A stretch of 5,385 bases of DNA. It comes from Acidobacteriota bacterium. GTDB taxonomy: Bacteria > Acidobacteriota > Terriglobia > Versatilivoradales > Versatilivoraceae. Made by a program: the position numbers and the translations under genes. Numbering within the stretch: the first letter of the stretch is position 1; the number at the start of each line of letters is the position of its first letter. The DNA lies in assembly GCA_026706225.1 (NCBI GenBank), contig JAPOZE010000113.1, forward strand, positions 1 through 5,385. The letters run 5' to 3'. A model generated the notes under the pieces. The model ran no database searches. It was not told the origin of the DNA and saw only the letters and a list, made by a program, of their open reading frames with translations. This document shows, one piece after another, positions 1 to 5,385 of this stretch.

Positions 1-28
1 TTTATGGATTGCCCGCAAGGCAAAACTG

Positions 29-57
29 CCCGACTGAGACGGGCCGTCCCAGTCGGG
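29..57 (-). terminator. Intrinsic terminator of the osmC-family gene
   Basis: Read on the minus strand, the segment folds into a continuous 12-bp stem: seven outer pairs (CCCGACT with AGTCGGG) and five inner pairs, one of them G-U, closing a 5-base GGCCC loop. Four T residues follow, three bases past the stem (plus-strand AAAA at 22-25). It starts 6 bases after the OsmC stop codon, as expected of a rho-independent terminator. On the plus strand the G-U pair becomes a C-A mismatch and only three T's follow, so it should act mainly on the minus strand. Confidence 0.83.
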
Positions 58-63
58 TTTGGA

Positions 64-507
64 TCAAACGTCGCCAGGGCTTGGCGGGGCAACGGACGGC
101 TCCGCCTGAGCGACACGAACCGTCAATTTCACGCCGTCGCGCAGCGTATTGGCCGCGATACAACCGCGTTCGGCAATGGTGACCAGCTTGTGCAAAAGAG
201 CGGCATCGCTGCACTCGGCGGATACGGCCAAGTCAATGGCGGCAAACCGGGAGGGGTTCTCGGCCAGGGTGGCTGTAACGGTGGTGGACACCCCCGAAAC
301 AGCCGCCTGGCGAGCCCGGATGGCCGCCAGAAGGTTGCTGGTGAAACACCCCCCAAGGCCTACCAGAATCAGCTCGCCCCCCATGGGGCCCCGGTTGTCT
401 CCCCCTCTTTCCAGGGGACGGTCCACTGAAATTCGATGGCCTCGTACCCGGGCCGTGGAGGTTGCCGCTCCTGTCTGGTCAATACGAACCTGCACCTGTT
501 TGGCCAT
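64..507 (-). CDS. OsmC/Ohr-family protein (putative thiol-dependent hydroperoxide reductase)
   Basis: This encodes a 147-residue protein of the OsmC/Ohr fold, the usual length for the family. Characterised members reduce organic hydroperoxides in the cytoplasm using a reactive cysteine and a resolving cysteine. The sequence shows the family core: a Gly-rich segment with Glu45, then Gly-Gly-Cys54-Phe at the start of the central helix, and Cys116 in an Arg-Gly-Cys-Ile segment. The 62-residue Cys54-Cys116 spacing is close to that of Ohr and OsmC. A third cysteine, Cys99, lies in a strand before the second helix. The segment around Cys116 resembles the generic YhfA-like OsmC branch more than true Ohr, so the substrate is open. 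The ATG at 507 is chosen over an in-frame ATG at 555 because AGGGAG lies 6 bases upstream of it and homology begins there. The gene is divergent from the Fur-rubrerythrin gene and ends in a strong terminator, so it is probably monocistronic. Confidence 0.88.
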   Translation of the reverse strand: MAKQVQVRIDQTGAATSTARVRGHRISVDRPLERGGDNRGPMGGELILVGLGGCFTSNLLAAIRARQAAVSGVSTTVTATLAENPSRFAAIDLAVSAECSDAALLHKLVTIAERGCIAANTLRDGVKLTVRVAQAEPSVAPPSPGDV

Positions 508-550
508 GGATTGCTCCCTGTCGGACCCTGGAGTACGGGCCACCACCAGC

Positions 551-556
551 ATCATA
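551..556 (-). promoter_or_regulatory. Candidate -10 element for the osmC-family gene
   Basis: On the minus strand this reads TATGAT, five of six matches to the sigma-70 -10 consensus. It would start transcription near 544 and leave a leader of about 37 bases before the ATG at 507. No good -35 hexamer lies 16-18 bases upstream, so the promoter may be activator-dependent or the call may be wrong. Confidence 0.33.
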
Positions 557-582
557 ACTCAAATTTTTGGGAGACTGTTTCC

Positions 583-614
583 GCTGTCCGGGAGATATCC
601 TGGCTCCTGACAGC
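583..614. repeat. Interrupted inverted repeat in the divergent intergenic region (candidate operator)
   Basis: GCTGTC at 583-588 is exactly inverted as GACAGC at 609-614. Inside it GGAG (591-594) is inverted as CTCC (604-607), leaving a 9-base centre that contains GATATC. The dyad lies between the two candidate promoters, about 12 bases before the -35 of the plus-strand gene and about 26 bases upstream of the minus-strand -10. It is not AT-rich and does not resemble a Fur or PerR box. It could be an operator for another regulator, or chance. Confidence 0.35.
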
Positions 615-626
615 CGCTCGGGCCGG

Positions 627-656
627 TTGTAGCCCGTTCCGAGGAGATGCTATACT
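627..656 (+). promoter_or_regulatory. Candidate sigma-70-type promoter for the Fur-rubrerythrin gene
   Basis: TATACT at 651-656 matches five of six bases of the -10 consensus. TTGTAG at 627-632, 18 bases upstream, gives a weak -35 with only the TTG conserved. Transcription would begin near 663, leaving a leader of about 58 bases. No Fur-box-like AT-rich palindrome overlaps it, so autorepression through a standard Fur box is not supported. Confidence 0.42.
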
Positions 657-720
657 TCGCGGCGTTGCGAACCTGCTCAAATCGATCGTCATACAGGACA
701 CCCTCTCCAAAGACTCCAAC

Positions 721-1731
721 ATGGCTGCGAACCGAGACCTGGTCGAACAGAAGAAAATCTTTGCCGCCTATCTGAAGAAGAAAAAGCTCAAGATCACCCG
801 GCAGCGCCAGGTCATCCTCGACAACTTTCTCAAGACCGAAGGCCACCTGAGCACGGAGGAGCTGTACAACCAGGTGCGGCAGAAGGACCGGACCATCGGG
901 TATGCCACCGTCTCGCGAACCATGAAGGCCCTGACCGACGCGGGACTGGCCAGGGAGATCGACCTGGGAGACAGCCGCAGCCGTTTCGAGCCTCTCTACA
1001 AGCGCCCTCACCATCACCACATCATATGCGTGGAGTGTCAGCAGACGATCGAGTTCCTCAGCCCCGAATTGGAGCAGCTTCAGGAACAGGTGGTCTCACG
1101 CTATCGCTTCCGGCCGGTCCGTCATCACTTCCAGGTGTTCGGCATCTGTGAGGACTGCCTGAAGCATCGCCCGGCCCGGCACGAGGATTTCGACTCCGAC
1201 TTGGTCTTTGCCCGCGATGCCCTCCAAATCGCCCTGCAGACCGAGAAAAACGGCGTGAATTTTTACCAGGCCTTGGCCAAGGCAGCCAAGGACCCGCGGG
1301 GGAAAAAAGCTTTTCTCGATATGGCGGCCGAAGAGGAAAAGCACCTGAGCGAGCTCGAGGGTGAGTGGGAAGCCCTGGTGAAGCGGAACAAGCGGGTGCT
1401 GAAGGCGCCGGTCTTTCTGCACTTCGACTACAACGAGCTCAATCGACTTTTCCCCAGTCCCGAAGAGCTCCGGAAGCGAGGCGTGGAACGGCTGAGCCTG
1501 GAAGAGGCTCTACACCTGGCTCTCTCCATGGAGCAGGGAGCCCACAGTTTTTTCAAACGCTACGCCGAAAAGTTCAATGACACCCGCGGCAAAGCCATCT
1601 TTCAGAAGTTTGCCGAGGAAGAGTTGGAGCACTGCGATCTGATTCAGCAGGAGTGCGATCGTCTACTGGGTTCCCCAAACCCTCCTCCCCAGCATCCGGA
1701 ACCTGAGATCGGCTCTGAAAAAACAGTGTGA
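721..1731 (+). CDS. Fur/PerR-family repressor fused to a rubrerythrin-type di-iron domain
   Basis: This encodes a 336-residue two-domain protein. Residues about 8-150 are a full Fur-family repressor. They comprise a winged-helix DNA-binding part (recognition helix about 62-75), the regulatory metal ligands expected of Fur (His42, Glu90, the His97-His100 run, Glu111, Glu118, His135/136), and both structural zinc pairs (Cys103/Cys106 and Cys143/Cys146). Residues about 158-315 match the rubrerythrin ferritin-like bundle: two helix pairs, each with a Glu followed by ExxH. The predicted iron ligands are Glu175, Glu205, His208, Glu271, Glu301 and His304. There is no rubredoxin domain, and the last 18 residues are a Pro-rich tail. 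Fur proteins normally end near residue 150, so this is a real fusion; no stop or frameshift lies at the junction. Ser65 replaces the Tyr usual in the TVYRT motif of the DNA-reading helix. The start at 721 has only a weak AAAGA 7 bases upstream, but homology begins here. I infer a cytoplasmic iron or peroxide/oxygen-responsive regulator. Confidence 0.9.
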   Translation: MAANRDLVEQKKIFAAYLKKKKLKITRQRQVILDNFLKTEGHLSTEELYNQVRQKDRTIGYATVSRTMKALTDAGLAREIDLGDSRSRFEPLYKRPHHHHIICVECQQTIEFLSPELEQLQEQVVSRYRFRPVRHHFQVFGICEDCLKHRPARHEDFDSDLVFARDALQIALQTEKNGVNFYQALAKAAKDPRGKKAFLDMAAEEEKHLSELEGEWEALVKRNKRVLKAPVFLHFDYNELNRLFPSPEELRKRGVERLSLEEALHLALSMEQGAHSFFKRYAEKFNDTRGKAIFQKFAEEELEHCDLIQQECDRLLGSPNPPPQHPEPEIGSEKTV

Positions 1732-1778
1732 TCTGCCGTCCGGCGGTCGAAAGCTGTTTCTGCTGCAGTCCTCAATTC

Positions 1779-4259
1779 CTAGCGAGCGCTCCCCAGCCTG
1801 AAATTGATCCCGGCCATGAACAGACGGGGAAGTCCCGGTCGAACGCCGGCGGGGCGGCGGGCCACGATGTAGCGATTGTTGGTCACGTTCTGCAGGTTGG
1901 CAAAGAGGCTGGCCCGTTGTGAGAGTTCATATTCCGTCGACAGGTTGAGCACGGCGTAGGCGTCGGTGCGCTCCAGCGTAGGGGCGGGGCCCTGACCGGC
2001 TACGGTTCTCATGCTGCTCCCCCAGTGGGTGTCGAAGCCCGCATCCCACTTGCCGGTCCTGACCCCAAAGCTCGCATAAAACTGGTGACGTGGGAGATAG
2101 GGAAGTTCGTCTCCGACGATCACGTTGCCCCAGGGGCCAAAAGCGCTATCGAAGGCGTTTCGGAACTCGCCGTCGGTGACGGTATAGGCAAGCCGCACGG
2201 GCAGAGAGAATCCAGGCCGCAAACTTGAGACCGGGTCGAACGACACCGAGGCTTCCATCCCCACGACTCGGGCTTCTCCGCCGTTATAAAGGTCTCCCGT
2301 ACCCTGACCTCCCGCGGCCAGGGTATCCGCACCTAGGAGATTGCCGTAATCGCTGTAAAAGGCCACAAGCTGGGTGTTGAAGCCCGGCTGCCCCAGACCG
2401 AATCCGAACTCGTAGTTGATGCTGTCCTCCGCCTCGGTGAATTCGTTCGATCCGGGTCCCGGAGGCGAGAATCCCTTGTGGACGCCGCCGAAGAGACGCA
2501 CGTTTTGACTGGCGTCGAAATTGACGCCGACACCCGGGATCAACACCTCCACGGCATTGGTCCTGACCCGGGTTGGGTTGGTTCTGCCGGGATCGGTTCT
2601 GGAGAAGTCCGTTCGGGTCAAGTCGATATTCTCGTAGCGGATGCCGGGAATGACCGTCCAGCGGTCCCATTGAATCTCATCCTGGAAAAAAAAGGACCGC
2701 GCTTCAGCATTGCTGAGTCGATTGGACTGGCTTCCGGGTGCACCAAAACTGGTTCGGCCCATCCGACCACCGCTCATCTGGAAACCGTCCTCGTGCTGGA
2801 GCCGGGCCTCCTGATCCTGGTGGTAGCGAAAGCCGAATTCAAATCGATGTTGGGCGCCTCCCAAGTGACGGTGCAGACCCAACACGGATTGAATGCCTTG
2901 GGAATAGTACTGACGGTTGTTGGCTCTGACCTTCAATATGTCGGGATCGCTGTCTGCCCCTCGGGCGATCGCCAACTCGCCGGGATAGGCTTCGGGATTC
3001 CCGAAAATCCTGGAGATGCTGTTACCCCCGATGCTCTGGAGCTTGAACCAGTTCCGGGCGAAGTTGTTGCGGTAGACCACGGTCGTCACGTCCAGGCCAC
3101 CGGGAACGGCAACGAAATGCCGGGCCTGATACTGACGGTGATTGGAATCGAAGCGGTCGGCCTGAGAAGCGGCGTAGCGACGGTTGGGGTTAACGGCAAA
3201 ATCTTCGTCGGTCAGGCCCAGATAGGTTTCTTCCGAGTCCTGCTCGGTAGAGCCCAGCTTTACCTCGAACTGATGGAAAATCCTGGCATCCAGAGGCGTT
3301 TGAAAGCGAAGCTTGGCCAGATAGTCGCCGATATAGAATCCCGTGTCCCCTCCGCCGTCCAGCTCCTTGAAACCATCGGTCCCTACCTGGTAGCTCTCCA
3401 GCAACCACCCGAAGTTGCCGTGAGTCCCTCCCAGATTGAGATGACCCTGGCCCGCCGAGTCCGATCCAAATCCAAACTTGCCGTCCAGACTCAACGCTTG
3501 GGGGATTTCGCTGGACACGAGATTCAGAACTCCACCATTGGTTCTGGGGCCGTACTTGATCTGGCTGGAGCCCTTGCGAACTTCCAGCGATCGCATGCGT
3601 CCGGAGGTGGGGAAGTAGTAAGCCGAGGGAGCCGCGTAAGGGGCCGGGGCAATCAGGACGCCGTCTTCCATCAGCGTAATCTTGGAGCTTCGATCCACAC
3701 CCGTACCTCGCATCCCGATGTTGGGTCGCAGCCCGTAGCCCTCTTCTTCCTGAATATTGACTCCGGGGATCTGCCTCAGCATGCGGTGTATATCGTCCAG
3801 TCCCTGCTTCTGCTTCTTCAACTCCATCGGACCAATGACATGGGCTGAACCGGGGAGTTCATCCGCGCGCTCACGATCCCCCACTACCATGATGCGCTCG
3901 TAGACAGTTAAACTCGGATCCGGTCGCAACGTCAACCGGACCTCATGGGACCCATCGTTCTGCAGACTCAGGTTGCGGCCGGCCGCGCGATACCCGCGCC
4001 TGACGGCAGTGATTCTAAAACTCCCTCGGCTTAACTCACCGAACCGAAAAAGACCCTCCTCTCCCGTCCGGAGACTTCTTTCGAGACTCTGATCGTCCGG
4101 AGCCAGCGTCACCGTAGCTCCGGACACAGGGGTCCCCGAGGGGTCGAGAACCTGACCTTGGATCCAAAGCGTCGAGGTGTGAGCCGGTGCGGCAGAGGCC
4201 AGAACGATGGCGAGCGTGCCGGCCAATGCCTGAAGCAGGCGTTTCCTTCGTTCTGGCAC
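1779..4259 (-). CDS. FecA-type TonB-dependent outer-membrane receptor
   Basis: This encodes an 826-residue receptor that should import a ferric chelate across the outer membrane using TonB-ExbBD energy. The start is GTG at 4259, with AAGGAA 9 bases upstream. It is followed by a signal peptide (Arg/Lys-rich 4-7, hydrophobic 8-23, Ala-x-Ala cleavage near 23 or 26). Residues about 31-112 form a carboxypeptidase-regulatory-like beta domain. A TonB-box-like stretch lies near 121-128 and the plug at about 135-250. The plug carries the FecA signatures: RPNIGMRGT (178-186), MEDGVLIAPAPYAAP (197-211), YYFPT (214-218) and KGSSQIKYGPRTNGG (229-243). The rest is the beta-barrel, ending in the typical NNRYIVARRPAG and GINFRL segments. 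The last residues are GSAR instead of a terminal Phe. Enterobacterial FecA carries an N-terminal signalling domain for FecR; none is seen here, and no fecI or fecR is nearby. Ferric citrate is the best guess by family, but the ligand is unproven. A Fur-box promoter lies just upstream. Confidence 0.93.
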   Translation of the reverse strand: MPERRKRLLQALAGTLAIVLASAAPAHTSTLWIQGQVLDPSGTPVSGATVTLAPDDQSLERSLRTGEEGLFRFGELSRGSFRITAVRRGYRAAGRNLSLQNDGSHEVRLTLRPDPSLTVYERIMVVGDRERADELPGSAHVIGPMELKKQKQGLDDIHRMLRQIPGVNIQEEEGYGLRPNIGMRGTGVDRSSKITLMEDGVLIAPAPYAAPSAYYFPTSGRMRSLEVRKGSSQIKYGPRTNGGVLNLVSSEIPQALSLDGKFGFGSDSAGQGHLNLGGTHGNFGWLLESYQVGTDGFKELDGGGDTGFYIGDYLAKLRFQTPLDARIFHQFEVKLGSTEQDSEETYLGLTDEDFAVNPNRRYAASQADRFDSNHRQYQARHFVAVPGGLDVTTVVYRNNFARNWFKLQSIGGNSISRIFGNPEAYPGELAIARGADSDPDILKVRANNRQYYSQGIQSVLGLHRHLGGAQHRFEFGFRYHQDQEARLQHEDGFQMSGGRMGRTSFGAPGSQSNRLSNAEARSFFFQDEIQWDRWTVIPGIRYENIDLTRTDFSRTDPGRTNPTRVRTNAVEVLIPGVGVNFDASQNVRLFGGVHKGFSPPGPGSNEFTEAEDSINYEFGFGLGQPGFNTQLVAFYSDYGNLLGADTLAAGGQGTGDLYNGGEARVVGMEASVSFDPVSSLRPGFSLPVRLAYTVTDGEFRNAFDSAFGPWGNVIVGDELPYLPRHQFYASFGVRTGKWDAGFDTHWGSSMRTVAGQGPAPTLERTDAYAVLNLSTEYELSQRASLFANLQNVTNNRYIVARRPAGVRPGLPRLFMAGINFRLGSAR

Positions 4260-4268
4260 GTGCGGAAA

Positions 4269-4274
4269 TTCCTT
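4269..4274 (-). promoter_or_regulatory. Ribosome binding site deciding the GTG start of the TonB receptor
   Basis: The minus strand reads AAGGAA, ending 9 bases before the GTG at 4259. With the signal peptide beginning right after the GTG, it fixes the start. The reading frame stays open upstream to an ATG at 4607, but that extension would overlap the neighbouring gene and place about 116 non-homologous residues before the signal peptide. Confidence 0.7.
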
Positions 4275-4337
4275 AAGGTTCGATTTGAGAACGGGGCTCC
4301 GGAAGTGCGTTCCCGCGGAAGGTGTTTCTCTCGCCGG

Positions 4338-4366
4338 ATTATTATGAAAATGAATTTCAATTGCAA
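4338..4366 (-). promoter_or_regulatory. Promoter of the FecA-type receptor
   Basis: On the minus strand TTGCAA (4366-4361, four of six matches to the -35 consensus) and AATAAT (4343-4338, five of six matches to the -10 consensus) are separated by exactly 17 bases. Transcription should begin near 4331, giving a leader of about 70 bases. The segment is markedly AT-rich in a GC-rich region, which supports a real promoter. Confidence 0.62.
4345..4359. promoter_or_regulatory. Fur-box-like operator within the receptor promoter
   Basis: The 15-base plus-strand sequence TGAAAATGAATTTCA has the 7-1-7 inverted-repeat form of Fur-family operators. Six of the seven arm pairs are complementary, and 11 of 14 informative bases match TGATAAT-N-ATTATCA. 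It lies wholly inside the 17-base spacer between the -35 and -10 elements, where a bound repressor would block RNA polymerase. This predicts iron-repressed transcription of the receptor. The regulator could be the fusion protein of this window or another Fur in the genome. Confidence 0.62.
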
Positions 4367-4452
4367 TGCATTTTTTGGCGTGGTGGTGTCCGCCGGGGAA
4401 AAAAGCAGGCAGGAACCCGTGGGGAGACGACTTGAGGAGGATTTTCCGTGGG

Positions 4453-5385
4453 TCAGGCTTGCCGGATGCAGGCAAGCCGCCGGCCGAACCGGAGGACCAG
4501 CCGGTTGTCCTGCACGGCGACTCCGTAGAGCCTGGACTGGGCCGACAAACGGTTCTCCGCGATCTTGACCGGCATGTCGGCGGCGCGAAAGACCTCGACC
4601 ACCCCATCCACTCCGAAAAAGTAGACGGAGTCTCCGATGCCGATGGTGGAGGCCCAGCAGGGCCCCCTGAGACGATGGTGCCACACTTCCTGGCCCGTTT
4701 TTAGATTCAGGCAGAAGGCCACACCCACTCTATTCACCATGTAGACGCGGGAGCGGTGGACCAGAGGTGAATTGAAGTTGGATGAGGCCTCGGAGGCCCT
4801 CCAAACCATCCGGGGTGTTGAACAGGGGTTGGCGCCGAACCGGATAGCGCCGGTCCATCCCTTTTGGCTGGATCCGATGATGGCCCCGCCGGGGATTGGA
4901 GTGGGGGAAGCGACAAAGGCGCGCTCGAACCCACCGATGCTCCAGAGCCAGGCCCCGTCCCGGGTGTCGTAGCCCTCCACCCGGTCTCCGCTGCTGACCA
5001 GCGCCAGCTCTCTTCCGTCGTGGGTGGCAATTGCCGGAGTGGTCCAGGAAACCTTCCGGCGCCGGTCCGTCTTCCAGACGGTCTTGCCTGTCCTCGGGTC
5101 GACACAGATCAGATAGGAGGGGCCGTCGTGGGCCACCAGGGCCATCACGCCCGACTGGCAAAAGCGTAGCGAGCTTCCGATGCCGTGACGTCCGCCGAAG
5201 TCTCCGAACTCTTCCGTCAGCCGGCGTTCCCACCGGAGTTGGCCCCGGTGATCCAGGGCCACCAGGTTGCCGGTTTCGAAGAAGGCGTAGACTCCGTCAG
5301 CGTCGGCAACGGGAGTCGGCGCCGCCTTGCAAGCGTCCAGTCGAGCAATACGCCCAGCGTCTCGCCGGATCGCAGGTAGAGCAGG
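4453..5385 (-). CDS. PQQ-like beta-propeller repeat protein, 3' part (start outside the window)
   Basis: The frame is open to the right edge, so only the last 310 residues are visible and the true start lies beyond 5385. Recurring blades end in the PQQ-repeat pattern of a hydrophobic strand, Asp/Asn-x-x-Thr-Gly and Trp. Examples in the visible part are ALDHRGQLRW (43-52), CVDPRTGKTVW (94-104), GYDTRDGAWLW (138-148) and CLNLKTGQEVW (225-235). At least five or six blades can be made out, as in BamB-like and PQQ-dependent dehydrogenase-like propellers. The fold is clear but the function is not. No dehydrogenase catalytic motif, cytochrome CxxCH motif or lipobox is visible, though the N-terminus is missing. 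GTG at 5262 lies inside a blade and is not a convincing start. The gene runs in the same direction as the TonB receptor, 193 bases upstream of it. That gap has its own promoter, so the two need not be co-transcribed. Confidence 0.82.
   Translation of the reverse strand, partial: PALPAIRRDAGRIARLDACKAAPTPVADADGVYAFFETGNLVALDHRGQLRWERRLTEEFGDFGGRHGIGSSLRFCQSGVMALVAHDGPSYLICVDPRTGKTVWKTDRRRKVSWTTPAIATHDGRELALVSSGDRVEGYDTRDGAWLWSIGGFERAFVASPTPIPGGAIIGSSQKGWTGAIRFGANPCSTPRMVWRASEASSNFNSPLVHRSRVYMVNRVGVAFCLNLKTGQEVWHHRLRGPCWASTIGIGDSVYFFGVDGVVEVFRAADMPVKIAENRLSAQSRLYGVAVQDNRLVLRFGRRLACIRQA
4456..4478. repeat. Perfect 8-bp hairpin at the 3' end of the beta-propeller gene
   Basis: GGCTTGCC (4456-4463) and GGCAAGCC (4471-4478) are exact inverted copies around a 7-base loop. 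The hairpin occupies the last coding codons and ends right at the stop codon (4453-4455). On the minus strand no T-tract follows directly, so it is not a standard intrinsic terminator. A T6 run appears only about 50 bases later (4404-4399). It may stabilise the mRNA 3' end, pause polymerase, or be chance in coding sequence. Confidence 0.5.

Noticed and set aside
545..580. AT-rich stretch around the osmC -10 examined as a Fur or PerR box.
   Set aside because: Only a CTC...GAG match around an A/T core is symmetric. No 7-1-7 palindrome comparable to the 4345-4359 site can be aligned.
436..720. In-frame upstream extension of the Fur-rubrerythrin reading frame, overlapping the osmC-family gene.
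   Set aside because: It would overlap the divergent gene and both candidate promoters. The residues do not resemble any Fur N-terminus, and Fur homology starts just after the ATG at 721.
1732..1778. Possible bidirectional terminator between the converging fusion and receptor genes.
   Set aside because: Only a 4-bp GCCG/CGGC stem with a 2-base loop and a short CTGCAG palindrome are visible, with no T-tract. This is too weak to call.
2478..3848. A 456-residue open frame on the plus strand, antisense to the TonB receptor.
   Set aside because: It is a long open frame opposite a clearly homologous GC-rich gene. The translation shows no recognisable domain, and the opposite strand explains the whole stretch.
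4310..4320. Short TTCC/GGAA palindrome in the receptor leader as a possible riboregulator.
   Set aside because: A 4-bp stem with a 3-base loop is expected by chance, and no larger fold or known riboswitch motif surrounds it.
4260..4607. In-frame upstream extension of the TonB receptor to an ATG at 4607.
   Set aside because: It would put about 116 residues of Arg/Ser/Pro-rich, shadow-like sequence before a good signal peptide, overlap the beta-propeller gene and run through the Fur-box promoter. GTG at 4259 has a Shine-Dalgarno sequence and the signal peptide follows it.
4109..4684. A 191-residue minus-strand open frame spanning the receptor start, the intergenic gap and the end of the beta-propeller gene.
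   Set aside because: It crosses two real genes in another frame, has no homology I recognise and would run through the promoter.

Overview
This 5,385-base window is GC-rich bacterial DNA with four protein-coding genes, one cut by the right edge. A peptidase-regulatory-like domain on a TonB receptor, a PQQ-type beta-propeller gene and the GC content would suit an Acidobacteriota or similar Gram-negative genome. This is inference: there is no rRNA or marker gene here.

Layout from left to right. An OsmC-family thiol peroxidase-like gene (64-507, minus) is followed by a strong intrinsic terminator (29-57). A 213-base divergent intergenic region (508-720) holds candidate promoters for both flanking genes and an interrupted dyad (583-614). 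Next is a 336-residue plus-strand gene (721-1731) joining a complete Fur/PerR-type repressor to a complete rubrerythrin-type di-iron four-helix domain. It converges, across a 47-base gap with no clear terminator, on an 826-residue FecA-type TonB-dependent outer-membrane receptor (1779-4259, minus). The receptor has its own promoter in a 193-base gap (4260-4452), and a Fur-box-like palindrome fills the -35/-10 spacer of that promoter. The right end is the 3' part of a PQQ-like beta-propeller gene (4453 to beyond 5385, minus), with a perfect hairpin at its stop codon.

The first three genes fit one theme: iron and peroxide. The fused regulator could read metal or oxidant status through its Fur metal sites, its di-iron domain, or both. 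The divergent OsmC protein would remove hydroperoxides. The FecA-like receptor would import chelated ferric iron under Fur-type repression. No data here show that the fusion protein binds any of these sites. The beta-propeller gene has no evident link to the theme. The Fur-rubrerythrin fusion is the most unusual item in the window.
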